A stretch of 64,000 bases of DNA from Archivesica marissinica (GCA_014843695.1 CM026394.1:39354368-39418367), one strand, 5' to 3'; shown: positions 12,190 through 23,767, counted from the stretch's first letter. Numbers and translations are program-made. Notes: a model not told the origin generated them from the letters alone.

Positions 12190-12625
12190 TCTAATGTGTG
12201 TGTTTTGCGTTTATTATTCGTCGCTAACGGTTGGTCGTATGAACGACGCCTCCTGAGGAGATTAGTCATTTTAGAATTTTGGAGGATAGTGCAATGATAC
12301 AGACAAGAGACCCATTCCAGAATCTCCTCTGGTTCTTTTACGTACGTAGTGTAAAGCACCGACACGAGACCTCTGTTTAACGTCCCATCTGAAAGTGTAT
12401 GCACACATTTATTTTAGCTCTATTGCGAAACAAGTTCTTAAAACTTATATTAATCACTATCGATACCTCATTCCTGATGGAATCCATCGCCTCGAGGGAG
12501 AGAGAAGAGGCAACGTGGAATTTAAATGCCTTGCCTAAGGGCACAATGGTAACGGCTCCAGCGGGGCTCGAACTCCTGAAAGACTGTTAATTATATTATG
12601 GTCAGACGTGGGATCGAACATTCCT
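12190..12625 (-). mobile_element. SINE B split by SINE C
   Basis: Body at 12190-12395 and head remnant at 12583-12625, minus strand, separated by SINE C between CTGAAAG duplications. Confidence 0.85.
12396..12575 (-). mobile_element. SINE C nested in SINE B
   Basis: Minus-strand copy with truncated tRNA head; CTGAAAG flanks at 12389 and 12576. Confidence 0.85.
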
Positions 12626-13158
12626 ATTCTATTGACATCATTAAAGTTTATATTGCACGTTACACATTTTAGAATTATAGATATTTCTATCGTGAGTGAA
12701 TGAAATAATCCTTCACACATTGCACTAATTTACCTAATATTTCGCACATTTTTATTTTATACCAAATTTGCCTATATTTTCTTTCTAAAAGGATATCAAT
12801 TTTACCTCTAAGGAAAGAGCAAAGAGCACAGTTTCATGTTAGTGTATATATATATATGATCAACAACGACTTATTAATGAGTCTTGTGTATGCCATCAGA
12901 TATCTATATATAAATATCGCGAGATTTGTGCATCTTACTGAATTCTCATCAACATATTAAAGGGTCCATATTTTACCATAAATAATCTTCGTTTTAAACA
13001 GTATTTATTCAAATGTATTCACAAGTACACATTGTTAAAATGCGAGTATACATACAAACGTTTGAAAAGGATGCAATATGCATAAGGCAAAGCCTCAAAG
13101 CGAGCGTATGCATACAGATATAGCCATTGGGAGTTGTAGCGTATCTAAATAATATTGA
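12626..13158. other. Intron, nothing recognised
   Basis: AT-rich with a short (TA)n at 12846-12858. Confidence 0.6.
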
Positions 13159-13775
13159 CCGCCTCCGTGGTCGAATGGTTACGGTCGCTGACTTGTATAC
13201 CATTGTAAACTATCATCACTGAAGGTCACTGGTTTGAGTCACGCTCAGGCCGTGTCTGTTTATATGCCAGAGACCGTCTAGTCCAGAGACCGATTGGCCT
13301 AGTGGTTAAGGCGTCCACCTACGGAGCGGGAGGTCGAATGTTCGAATTTCGTCAGTGGTTCGTTCTGATATGGCCGGTTGGTGAACCGCCAGATAATTAA
13401 ATAATGGTTACCGATTGCCTACCAGTCTGGCGCCTGACATACACACATAGGATTCGGGAAGTACTGATGTTTATACAAAGAGGTGTCTCATAAGTCAGAA
13501 ATGGATGGCGCTTTAAATAAGGGTGACGTACACTATAATACTACTATATAAGTTTATTTAAAGTCGCCACCGCATAAATGCATTTGGGCGACTACACTAT
13601 AATAAACAAACACTTTACACTTTATATGAAAAAGTGCGTACTTTCTTACGGAGGTTGGTGCACGAAGTACTGGTTAATCGCTGGAGCCTGCCCACGAAAG
13701 GTGTTGTTCGGAAAGGTTCGGTCGACGATATAGCCTAAAATGGTGCTGATGAAAGCGTAAAACCCGAACAAACAA
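13159..13775 (+). mobile_element. SINE A split by SINE E
   Basis: Head at 13159-13266 and body at 13621-13775. Between them is SINE E, bounded by TTTATATG duplicated at 13259 and 13621. Confidence 0.9.
13267..13620 (+). mobile_element. SINE E nested in SINE A
   Basis: tRNA-like head GGCCTAGTGGTTAAGGCG (A box) with a worn B box, body with TGTCTCATAAGTCAGAAAT. Confidence 0.8.
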
Positions 13776-13849
13776 ACAATCTAAATAATATGAAAACGGG
13801 GAAAGCCAATGAAAGGTTTAAGTCAAAATCAATTACTGAACTAGTGTGG

Positions 13850-14990
13850 TGTCCCCCCCCCCTCGTCTGCGCTTACTCTACGTCTGGTCTATTTATGGCT
13901 CTATCCAAGGATTAAGCTATATAAACTCTCTGGTCGGTTGTCTAGGGGTATATTTCAGTTCTCTATCGGTTCAATAATAACGTAACACAAAGTTCTTTTC
14001 TATCTATTTTACTCTATCGTCTATTTTTATTTTCTTCTATTTCGTTTATTCACATCTCGTGAATCTCTGATATCATAGTCACTTCAAGCCTCATTAATTT
14101 CTAATGTCTTTATTAGATCACCGCCCTGTCGATAATTGGATTACATCTTTAATCTTCAATATACAATCAAGGATATCTCAATTAGACTGTCTACGTTGAT
14201 CAGCCGCTCGCGTCTCTCAATAACTTCAATATCTCAAAGTACTGTTCTGGTATCAATTTATTACCGCTATATATTAGAGAGAATTTGTATCTCTTATCTT
14301 ACTATATTAGCTATCACGTATTATATTCAAGCAATACGGTGCTTCTCACTCCATTAATATCCAATGTTCTCTTATTATATTAGCTATCACGTATTCTATT
14401 CAAGCAATACGGTGCTTCTTAATCCATCACTACCCAATGTGTCCGTAACACTTAAGTTCAGTTTATAGTTCGTTTTATAAGTATATTAAATTAATATACT
14501 GAAGAGTTTTATAAGTATATTAAATTAATATACTGAAGACATCTCGTCTATAGTGTCATAGAAACAGTGATTGTTTTCTATTTGAGATACACAATCAATC
14601 CTTGCATAAGGAAAGCCTTTTGTGTTCTGATTTCTCTTTAATTTTACTCGGATTTATATACATTTCAGTCAGACAGCGTGGCACTGACCACCTGTTACCT
14701 TACGCAATCAAAATCGTAACTTTAATGAAACAGCCAGACATATTGGCGCCTCATCAAAAGAAACCGACAACTATTACATAATCTCTCGCTGTGAGATAAT
14801 ATTTACGTACATCAGCCTCGCGGTAAGCTAAATTAACGATACACAAATAAAGTTCACAAGTAATCATTCTTATTGCGCGCCAAAATAGCTTGTTGATTTT
14901 AGGCGCGAACATTGCAGAATATAGTACGGTCATTTCTATTTATAATACATACATTAGACAATGATAATACTTAGTATCGTGTGAAAAATA
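13850..14990. mobile_element. T-rich unclassified element, relative 1
   Basis: Shares ordered landmarks with 15600-16510: TTGTCTAGGGG, GTGTCATAGAAACAGT, AGACATATTGGCGCC, TGACCACCTG and TTTAGGCGCGAA. No long ORF. TGGCGCC resembles a primer-binding site, so LTR-derived sequence is possible but unproven. Internal short duplications lie at 14277-14420 and 14475-14540. Confidence 0.45.
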
Positions 14991-15069
14991 GCTGTTTTTG
15001 CACACTAGACGTTATATTAGGAGGTATTATTATCCTTTTCTTGTAGACGTCAGGTTTGCAGATACACAG

Positions 15070-15272
15070 TGGTAGCGGTTCAGGTGCGAACGTCCCGGAG
15101 TTCGAGACCCAGTGGAGCCGTTACGATTGTGTCCTTAGGCAAGGCATTTAAAATCAACTTGCCTCTTCTCTCTCCCTCCTTGCGATGGATTCCGTCAGAA
15201 TGATGTCTTGAGAGTGATTACTATAAGTTGTAATAACTTGTTTCGCAATCGAGGTGAAATAATTTGCATAGA
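15070..15272 (+). mobile_element. SINE C, worn
   Basis: Head with GGTTCAGGTGCGAACG, body to TTTCGCAATCGAG. Confidence 0.85.
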
Positions 15273-15589
15273 CTAATTGACATGGTCAAATACCAGCAGG
15301 GGGTTTGAATCTATTCGAGTGCATTGCTCTTGTCTACTTTATAATTGAACTAATATGGAAATAAAATGATACCTAATATGGAAATAAAATGATACCTAAT
15401 ATGGAAATAAAATGTTACCCAATCGACGGCACTATGGGGTATATCGATATACTTATAGATTTAATATTATATTACCATTCATCCTGTATTATATGTCCAC
15501 ATATTTTATTTAATTAATTAATTCGCGCTTAAAATACCCTCTGTATGCTGTTTATTCCGAATTGTGCACGGTGTAGGAAGTCTTACGAT

Positions 15590-16510
15590 AATTAGATATA
15601 TTTCTTTATTTATAGAGGGTGACCAAATTAGTTCTTAACTTATCTTCCTTATGGCCCTCTTAAATTTCTTAACACTATAGCATCAATGCACATTGTAGCA
15701 AACCTCTCTTTCTACTTATATATATTGTCCGGTACAAATGCTCTAACCAGGGTCTATCCTATCGTAGACTCGCTGGAGTTGTCTAGGGGGTTTCTCTACG
15801 GTCCTTCAATAATGCTCTAACCAGGGTCTATCCTATCATAGACTCGCTGGCGTTGTCTAGGGGGTTTCTCTATGGTCCTTCAATAATTTATAACTCAACA
15901 CAGTCTATCATTTTCCTTAATATAATATAATTTATAACAATCGCCTTTATTTTATATTATTACATGTATCATATATTCGTAATATCTCGTATCTTATTGT
16001 TCGCCTCACTATTTCCTTATGTTCATAATAGTCCCATATGACTAAATTAATTTCCTTCCTTCATCAAACTATTCCAATAGATATATTAGCCAAAACAATC
16101 GTTTCTTAAACGGCCTAATTATCTTCCGTTCACGTATTTAATACGACTTTAATATTTAAGGGTTAACTTCTTTAAATATTAATTTTTCTAACTGTCATAG
16201 AAACAGTTTATATCTTAAAAGTGAGTTACATTTATTCCTTAAATGCCTCCTTGGCAGGATAATAATGTACTAATTTCTTCATCATTTCTCATTTCTTAAA
16301 TAGCAAAATTAACATCAATAACAGACATATCGGCGCCAACATCTGTGATGTTATACAATATTATTACTTGTTTCTCTGTCATCAATAAAGCGGCTATTAT
16401 CTTACATAACTGACCACCTGCACTCGGTAGTGAAACTTATTCCCGCGCAAACAGAGAACTGATAATTTAGGCGCGAAAATAATAGCAGACGATTATACAT
16501 ATTACATAAA
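15590..16510. mobile_element. T-rich unclassified element, relative 2
   Basis: Same landmark order as 13850-14990, diverged. A 75-bp stretch (ATGCTCTAACCAGGGTCTAT...) is duplicated at 15737-15885. Confidence 0.45.
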
Positions 16511-16929
16511 ATCATAATCTTACATGGTTAACAATGTGTCATATATATAAATAAATGTATTTATAAAATACATTTCTATTTATATGTGACAATATTTATT
16601 CGTGCAAATAGATGTTTGTTTTTACTATCTTTTGCACAACATACACAATAAGTATAACCAAAGTACACAGTTACGCCATGCAATATACATTTATAAGGTT
16701 GTACAATGTAACTTAAACAAATCAAGTAATGTTATCGAAATACAAAACGACTTAAGCATATTGAATGACAATTATTATATATATAACTTTCTAATGTCTA
16801 CTGATTAAAAAGTTGTTGTATCCATAATTTACATTTTGTATTTATGTATTGATTTTACAACGATTGCAAAACAAAGCGTTAACAACTTAATATACTATTC
16901 ATTCAATATTTCTTTGTCGCGGATGAAGG

Positions 16930-17040
16930 CGTATATGGGGTCATTCTTGTGGGAGGAAACCGGAGTACCTGGAGATAACCCACTTGTCCGATCTGGCGCC
17001 CACCTACCATCTCACATACTTCCCAGTCCGAGGATATAAC
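16930..17040 (-). mobile_element. SINE D body fragment
   Basis: Complement of the GGTACTCCGGTTTCCTCCCA region and of the head-body border. Confidence 0.6.
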
Positions 17041-17480
17041 CCGGGGTTTAGATTATAACAAGTTTGGATCCCGTATATTCAACGTTATGCCGAGAGGAAA
17101 TAGTGCTCTTCCGAGTAAATGTAGTGCATTTTCTGCAGAAAAGAAACATTTTGCGCTATCAAACGGATTATTAGATAGTTCGATTTCAAAAGCAAACTGT
17201 CATCCAGCAACCAATCAGAATCCTTCTAGGTTGTATTACACGTGTGTACATACACTAAACTATGCGATGGCTGTATTGCACTGAATACAGACATGTATGT
17301 GATAAATATTATATAATTATTATATGACAACAAAAAATTCGGATTAATCATTTGTCGTTATTAGAGGAGCTGGCTGCAGAGACGAAAATGCATGCTGGGT
17401 CTAGGTTAATATTTAAGCCCATTAATCAATGTCTGAAATTTAATATAATGGCTTCTTCCCAGCGGTTTATATTTCAAAAA
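17041..17480. other. Intron, nothing recognised
   Basis: No long frame, no clear repeat. Confidence 0.5.
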
Positions 17481-17640
17481 GTAGCACAAATGTACAAAAG
17501 TATTGCACAATGATGCGCCGAATTATTTGAATGTTCAATTAAGACATTTCAATACAATAGCGTCAGACCCCAGCTGGAAAATGGTTCCAAGAAATGATCA
17601 CCCCATACCCAAACATTGATATACCAAATTGGGCAACCTG
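17480..17640 (+). pseudogene. LINE 3' fragment related to the one at 1.5 kb
   Basis: Shares CCGAATTATTTGAATG and TTCAATTAAGACATT with 1540-1575 and then diverges. Too damaged to code. Confidence 0.65.
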
Positions 17641-17754
17641 TAGCGACGATAAATAAACGTAAAACACACACATATGCTTATGTTTTGTTTATTGCATGCA
17701 GCAATTTACATGTATATTGACCATATGTACTTTTCCCCCATAATTATTGTGGAA

Positions 17755-17937
17755 ATCGTGATAGCATAGTGGTAGTGTGTTCGCTTCAGATGCGAACGGT
17801 CCGGAATTCACGCCCATATGTAGGCGTTTCGACTGTGCCTGGTTTGAACAGTCAGCTATATAGTTAACGAGAGTGATTAATATAAGTTGTTAGAACTTGC
17901 ATCGCAAGCGTTGTAAAATAAATAAAGTTTAAACTTA
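17755..17937 (+). mobile_element. SINE C, internally deleted
   Basis: Head and tail kept, middle shortened. Precedes the decayed TM1 exon copy by about 80 nt. Confidence 0.8.
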
Positions 17938-18020
17938 TATAGTTCGTATAATGCTTATATATGATCCGTGTACAGCATCGGATATGGAATTTGACTTGTG
18001 TTTCTGTACTATTTTTATAG

Positions 18021-18080
18021 GCACATATGCACTACTCATTTACAACATCGGATACGGGATTTCACTGGTATCTCTTTTCT
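18021..18080 (+). pseudogene. Decayed copy of the TM1 exon
   Basis: Starts with an AG acceptor and GCACATATGCAC, then rejoins the true exon at CTCATTTACAAC and follows it to about TCACTGGTATCTC. A 7-nt deletion relative to the exon at 19354 breaks the frame, and the donor is lost. A second, more worn similarity lies just upstream at about 17970-17995. It cannot code; it marks local duplication of this exon. Confidence 0.75.
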
Positions 18081-18088
18081 ATTGTAAT

Positions 18089-19340
18089 GGCTGTCCGATT
18101 AGCGCAGTGGTTAGTGCGCTCGCATCTCACCAATGCAACCCGGGTTCGATCCTCGGACCGGGAAGTTTGTGAGATGGAACGATAATTAGATATATTTCTT
18201 TATTTATAGAATAACTGTGTGACGTAGAGAACAGGTGGGTTTTCTCCGGATACTCCGGGATCCTCCCACACTAATGTTTCCGCTTCCTCCCACACGAATG
18301 TTTCCGCTTCCTCCCACACGAATGTTTCCACTTCCTCCCACACAACTGTTGCCACTTCCTCCCACACAACTGTTGCCACTTCCTCCCACACAACTGTTTC
18401 CGCTTCCTCCCACACAACTGTTTCCGCTTCCTCCCACACAACTGTTTCCGCTTCCTCCCACACAACTGTTGCCACTTCCTCCCACACAACTGTTGCCACT
18501 TCCTCCCACACAACTGTTTCCGCTTCCTCCCACACAACTGTTTCCACTTCCTACCACACAACTGTTTCCGCTTCCTCCCACACAATGTTTCCGCTTCCTC
18601 CCACACAAATTTCCGCTTCCTCCCACACAAATGTTTCCGCTTCCTCCCACACAAATGTTTCCGCTTCCTCCCACACAAATGTTTCCGCTTCCTCCCACAC
18701 AAATGTTTCCGCTTCCTCCCACACAAATGTTTCCGCTTCCTCCCACACAAATGTTTCCGCTTCCTCCCACACAAATGTTTCCGCTTCCTCCCACACAAAT
18801 GTTTCCGCTTCCTCCCACACAACTGTTTCCACTTCCTCCCACACAAAAGTGTTCACCTTCCTCCCACACAAATGTTTCCACTCCCTACCACACAAATGTT
18901 TCCACTCCCTACCACACAAATGTGTCCGCTTCCTCCCACACCAATGTTTACGCTTCCTCCCACACAAATGTGTCCGCTTCCTCCCACACAACTATTTCCG
19001 ATTCCTCCCACACAACTGTTTCACCTTCCTCCCACACAACTGTTTCCGCTTCCTCCCACACAAATGTTTCCGCTTCCTCCCACACAAATGTTTCCGCTTC
19101 CTCCCACACACATGTTTCCGCTTCCTCCCACACAAATGTTTCCGCTTCCTCCCACACACATGTTTCCGCTTCCTCCCACACAAATGTTTACGCTTCCTCC
19201 CACACAAATGTTTTCACTTCCTCCCACACAAATGTTTCCACTTCCTCTCACATATACGCTTTCATCCACGCCAACGATAGTGATTAATATAAGTTGCTAA
19301 AGCTTGCTTCGCAATCGTTGTACACTAAATAACGTTTAAT
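18089..19340 (+). mobile_element. SINE D with expanded middle
   Basis: Head GGCTGTCCGATTAGCGCAGT at 18089 and tail at 19258-19340 (ATCCACGCCAACGATAGTG...). The middle is 1 kb of 24-bp repeats. Confidence 0.9.
18262..19262. repeat. 24-bp array inside SINE D
   Basis: About 42 units of TTTCCGCTTCCTCCCACACA plus AATG. The same string occurs once in normal SINE D bodies (CCGGTTTCCTCCCACA type). Confidence 0.97.
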
Positions 19341-19353
19341 CTTTATTCTACAG

Positions 19354-19448
19354 GCACATATGCACCGTATACGGCTCATTTACAACGTCGGCTACGGGAT
19401 TTCACTGGTGTCCCTGCTGCTGGCCATGACCATCATGATCTACTTCAA
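19354..19448 (+). CDS. PTH1R-like: PTHR-like receptor, TM1 exon
   Basis: Reads AHMHRIRLIYNVGYGISLVS, then LLLAMTIMIYFK: the pre-TM1 linker and TM1. IYNVGYxxSL matches PTHR (IYTVGYSVSL). Acceptor CTACAG, donor TTCAA|GTAAGT, phase 2. The acceptor lies about 13 nt after the end of a SINE D tail. A 15-bp array begins about 30 nt after the donor. Confidence 0.95.
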
Positions 19449-19477
19449 GTAAGTATATCACACTCATGATGTCCTTG

Positions 19478-19794
19478 TCCGATTCTGCCCCGGACCTGTC
19501 TGCTCCGGACCTGCCTGCTCCGGAACTGTCTGCTCCTAACCTGCCTGCTCCGGAACTGCCTGCTCCGAACCTGTCTGCTCCGGACCTGTCTGCTCCGGAC
19601 CTGCCTGCTCCGGACCAGCCTGCCCCGGACCTGCCTGCTTCGGACCTGTCTGCCCTGGACCTGCCTGCTCCGGAACTGCCTGCTCCGGACCTGTCTGCCC
19701 CGGACCTGGCTGCTCCGAACCGGCATGCTCCGGACCTGCTTGCTCCGGACCTGCCTGCCCCGGATCTGCCTGCTCCGGGCATGCCTGCTACTTG
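19478..19794. repeat. 15-bp GC-rich array
   Basis: About 21 units of CCTGCTCCGGACCTG, beginning 30 nt after the TM1 donor. Confidence 0.95.
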
Positions 19795-19931
19795 AAACAG
19801 GTGAGCTGACAAAGGAAGAGGTCAATCGTGTACGATGACCCATGTGGAACCACGTCTCGTAACGGGAGTATCTCGAGATATGTGATACTTGTCATAGTTT
19901 ATTCACCGTGACAAAAACAAATACAGTTGAA

Positions 19932-20020
19932 CTCGTGATAACTCAGTGGTTGCGCGTTCGCTTCATGTGCGGTAGGCCCGGAGTGCGAGCCCCGATGGAG
20001 CCGTTACGAGTGTGCCCAAT
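19932..20020 (+). mobile_element. SINE C head only
   Basis: GCGTTCGCTTCATGTGCGG and ATGGAGCCGTTACGAGTG, then unrelated sequence. Confidence 0.75.
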
Positions 20021-20370
20021 CGCTTGATCGTGTTGATCTGATGGGCAGTTGTAACCCACCATAAGCAAACATCGTCAAGTCTTCTGTAGACCACTTTCAT
20101 TTACAATGAAATTAGATCCCAAATGTTAAGCATGTGTCAGAATGATTCAGAATGAGATCAATCAGAACTATGAGATAATGAAATGAAATGGAACTATAGT
20201 TTGCATTATATTAATAAGTAAAAACTTCAAATGTAACATAATTTATTACAACCATGATTGCCTACGATACGGAATACTGTCTATGAATCTTTAAAATGAA
20301 AAAACATATCGTAATTTAGAATGCATCTTATGCAGCCTGATCCACCATATTATATAAACGGTTAATAGTT

Positions 20371-20634
20371 CGCCTCCATGGTCGAGTCGTTAAGGACGCT
20401 GACTTGTATACCACTGTAACCTATCATCACTGATGGTCACAGGTTAGAGCCCCGCTCAGGCCGTGTCTCCGGCATTTATATGAAAAAGTTGGCAGTTTCT
20501 TACGGAGGTTGGTGCACCCAAGTACTGGTTAACCGCTGGAGCCTGCCCAGGAAAGGTGTTGTTAGGTAAATTGCCCGCCGGCGATATAGCCCAAAATGGT
20601 GCTGATGCAGGCGTAAAACCCGAAATATAACATA
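20371..20634 (+). mobile_element. SINE A
   Basis: Full-length copy. Confidence 0.9.
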
Positions 20635-20957
20635 TAACAATAAACGCTTAATAATAATACTGGAAATACTCTACAATATAGTAGGGGTTATTGTGCTTGC
20701 AATTGATCATGGACATTGCCTACTGAAACCAGTGATAAAGCGAGCTGTGCGAGCTAAACATATCGCGGACTTTGATTCAGTTAACGTTGTTACATAGAGT
20801 GTTAATCAACCAATACACGATGATACACTGGTACATCCCCTCGCACAGAACATTCCAAACATTCAGTTTCTGAGCGGTTTCACAGAAAATGAAACCACCT
20901 GGAAGATTATGTAATGTATGTATGTGAATACAGTAGAAAACTTCTGGTGACCCAACC

Positions 20958-21535
20958 ATACTGCTGACATTGCTAACACATTGCGTGTATTCTCTATACA
21001 GATTGAAACAATTACTAGATATAATGCCGACATGGCTAACACATTGCGTGTATTCTCTGGACATTTTGAAACTATTACTAGATGCAATGCCGACATGGCT
21101 AACACATTGCGTGTATTCTCTCGACAGACTGAAACTATTACTAGATATAATGCCGACATGGCTAACACATTGCGTGTATTCTCTAGACAGACTGAAACTA
21201 TTACTAGATATAATGCCGACATTGCTAACACATTGCGTGTATTCTCTAGACAGATTGAAACTATTACTAGATATAATACTGACATGGCTAACACATTGCG
21301 TGTATTGTCTGGATATATTGAAACTATTACTAGATATAATGCCGACATTGCTAACACATTGCGTGTATTCTCTGGACATTTTGAAACTATTACTAGATAC
21401 AATTCCGACATGGCTAACACATTGCGTGTATTCTCTGGATATATTGAAACAATTACTAGATATAATGCCGACATGGCTAACACATTGCGTGTATTCTCTG
21501 GATATATTGAAACTATTACTAGATATATATAATAG
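20958..21535. repeat. 63-bp tandem array
   Basis: Nine units with GGCTAACACATTGCGTGTAT and ATTACTAGATATAATGCCGA; related to the core of MITE M6. Confidence 0.95.
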
Positions 21536-21683
21536 CATCTGATTCGTTACCCTATAGGACATGGCTAACACATTGCGTGTATACTACGAAAAAAGTGAAA
21601 CAATTTCTAGATAATAATGCTGAACATGTGATTTAAGACAGCCACACTATATGTCTTGACTTGTATATATATTATATGTTTAT

Positions 21684-21930
21684 GTGGTACTCTCTGTATC
21701 CAAATTGTCGGCTTAAAAAGCCTTTTTGCTAGGAAAGTTTGAAATAGAAATCGGACACATTGCCTGTATACTCTGGGCAGATTGAAATACATACTAGATA
21801 TAATACTGGCATGGCTAACACATTGCGTGAAAACAAACTGAAAGAAAATGAATTAGCCAGATTTCTATTTAAATCTTTCCTTGAAAAAGGGCTTTTTACG
21901 CCGAAAATTGTGTGATACAGAGAGTACCAC
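21684..21930. mobile_element. MITE family M6 with long inverted arms
   Basis: Arms of about 70 bp (21684-21752 and 21860-21930) share GTGGTACTCTCTGTAT, GCTTAAAAAGCC and GAAATAGAAATC with their complements. The core holds about one unit of the 63-bp array found at 20960-21535. Confidence 0.75.
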
Positions 21931-21983
21931 ACACACACACATATAATTACTAGTGCCCGGTTAGGAACAATCAACAGATAATT

Positions 21984-22205
21984 GGCTGTCCGATTAGCGC
22001 AGTGGTTAGCACGCTCGCTTCTCACCAATGTAACCTGGGTTCGATCCTCGGACCGGGAAGAATGTGAGATGGTATGATGGTCGCCAGATCGGACTGGTGG
22101 GTTTTCTCCGGGTACTCCGGTTTCATCCGCGCCAACGAGATTGATTAATATATGTTGTTAGAACTTGCTTCGCAATCGTTGTAAAATAAACAAAGTTTAA
22201 ACTAA
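21984..22205 (+). mobile_element. SINE D, normal length
   Basis: Reference copy: head, GTGGGTTTTCTCCGGGTACT, tail ending AGTTTAAACTAAC. Confidence 0.9.
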
Positions 22206-22247
22206 CATATAATTGAAATATATGCAAATTATTGTTTCTATTTCCAG

Positions 22248-22416
22248 ACGCCTTCATTGTCCAAGAAACACTATCCATATCAACTTGTTTGTATCCTTCA
22301 TCCTTCGAGCCATCATTTCCTTTGCCAAAGAGAACACTCTGGTGAAGGGTGTAGGGTTTGCCTTCGACGTACAAGTCACAGATGATGGCAATATATTTTT
22401 CCTCGAAGGCAGTTCG
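22248..22416 (+). CDS. PTH1R-like: PTHR-like receptor, ICL1-TM2-ECL1 exon
   Basis: Reads (K)RLHCPRNTIHINLFVSFILR, then AIISFAKENTLV and a loop ending ITF-like FFLEGSS. The RLHC.RN.IH motif carries the conserved His of the class B polar core (position 2.50; His223 in PTH1R). Acceptor TTTCCAG, donor TCG|GTATGT, phase 0. A SINE D tail ends about 42 nt upstream, and a MITE begins 19 nt past the donor. Confidence 0.95.
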
Positions 22417-22434
22417 GTATGTCACCCCAATCAC

Positions 22435-22605
22435 TACAGTCAAACCTGTGTTGGCAGTCACCTATCTTAAGCAGCCAACCTGTTTTAAACAGCCAGTTTC
22501 CATATTCCCAATATGTTGTTTTATTATATATTTGAACCTCTATTAAGCAGCCACCTGATCTAAGCAGCCAAATTATGTGATTCCATGGTTGGCTGCTTAA
22601 GACAG
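22435..22605. mobile_element. MITE M1, unexpanded copy
   Basis: Left end TACAGTCAAACCTGTGTTGG, one AAACAGCCAGTTTCCATATT unit, and the right part GGCTGCTTAAGACAG, then cut by SINE B. It starts 19 nt after the donor of the TM2 exon. Confidence 0.75.
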
Positions 22606-22773
22606 AGCCTCCTCTGGTTCTTTTACGTGCACAGTGTAAAGCACCGACACGAGACCTCGGTTTAAAGTCGATCTGAAAGACTGTTATTTTATTAGGGTCA
22701 GACGGGGGATCGAACCTGTGATCCCTGGATTACCAGTCCAACGTGTTACCACTGGACTACATATCCGTCTGTT
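22606..22773 (-). mobile_element. SINE B, 3'-truncated
   Basis: Minus-strand head and half body, abutting MITE M1. Confidence 0.9.
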
Positions 22774-22784
22774 TCTAGTATGAC

Positions 22785-22850
22785 ATGAATTATGAAGCAA
22801 TATAGTAACGTGACTCCCCTTCTCTTTCAACAGTGGCAATATAAGAGGCG
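22785..22850 (+). pseudogene. Decayed copy of the TM3 exon, 5' border
   Basis: The stretch GACTCC...TTTCAACAG then TGGCAATATAAGA resembles the true border at 23310-23355 (GACTCTC...ATTTCAG, CATTGGCAATGTAAGA). The copy is lost after about 20 nt of exon. No open frame. Confidence 0.55.
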
Positions 22851-22877
22851 GGCATAATCAGAATGTATACAAGATCC

Positions 22878-23038
22878 TAGCATGGGTTCCAGTCTGTCGA
22901 ATGTTCACTAATTTACTTCTGGCAAAATGACAGTTGATATTACCAGAAATTCAATACGGCCCAATTAATGGTCTCGGTGTTAATGTATATTTATATGACT
23001 GACCAGGCAAATATATATCAACGCCTGTTCCCAGGCTA
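22878..23038. mobile_element. MITE family M2, copy 1
   Basis: Ends TAGCATGGG and CCAGGCTA; flanked by ACAAGATCC and ATAAGATCC, a 9-bp target duplication with one change. Confidence 0.7.
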
Positions 23039-23337
23039 ATAAGATCCAACAATATAATATATATATATATGTTATATTTTTCGGATTAGGAATTCCGTGA
23101 AATAAAATATTCTCAAAACATGTCGGACATAACACAGAAATTAAGTGAGTTACAATATCAACCGACATACAGTCTACATCAGTTATGTCGAATTCCGTCG
23201 GACCGAACATAATATTTCGACATAACCGAAGTTTGACTTAACGAAATTCGACATAACCGACTGTTGTCTACGTGTTGTATACTGTATATGTATTATGAAA
23301 TGATATATTCACCTGACTCTCTATATTTCTATTTCAG

Positions 23338-23494
23338 CATTGGCAATGTAAGATGTTCTTTTCCTTGTTCAACTATGTCCTTAGCGCCAATTATATGTGG
23401 ATATTTACCGAAGGGATATACTTGCATATGCTTATAACCGTTGCTATGTTTTCCGAGAAATCCGGAATCAAAAGACTGTTGATCTTTGGTTGGG
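23338..23494 (+). CDS. PTH1R-like: PTHR-like receptor, TM3-ICL2-TM4 start exon
   Basis: Reads HWQCKMFFSLFNYVLSANYM, then WIFTEGIYLHMLITVAMFSE and KSGIKRLLIFGWG. HWQC holds the TM3 Cys that pairs with ECL2. The Glu of TEGIYLH is the conserved 3.50 residue. FGWG holds the invariant TM4 Trp. Acceptor ATTTCAG, donor TGGG|GTAAGT, phase 1. Decayed partial copies of this exon lie on both sides. Confidence 0.95.
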
Positions 23495-23514
23495 GTAAGT
23501 GTTTTGTTTATTTT

Positions 23515-23665
23515 TATTATTTTCCTGAAAAACATTTTTTTATTTTCCTGGAATACATTTTTTTATTTTATTATTTTCCTGGAAAACATTTATTTATTTA
23601 TTATTTTCCTGGAATACATTTTTTTATTTTCCTGGAATACATTTTTTATTTATGATTTTCCTGGA
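23515..23665. repeat. Short array after the TM3 donor
   Basis: About five units of TTTTCCTGGAATACATTTTT. Confidence 0.85.
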
Positions 23666-23767
23666 ATACACGATAAAGCTGCAGTGGCCAGCCACGGGAG
23701 AGGTACACTTGCCCTTCATCGTTGTACTTCAGAATCCCACTACTAAGGTGGCGAATTCTTTCAAGTG

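Noticed and set aside
14136..14357. 73-codon + ORF
   Set aside because: Falls in the T-rich element, no protein features, chance length.
18200..19300. Several overlapping 140-350 codon frames on both strands
   Set aside because: All lie in the 24-bp array inside SINE D.
20777..21571. 264-codon minus frame and plus frames of 180-190 codons
   Set aside because: 63-bp array, open in several frames at once.
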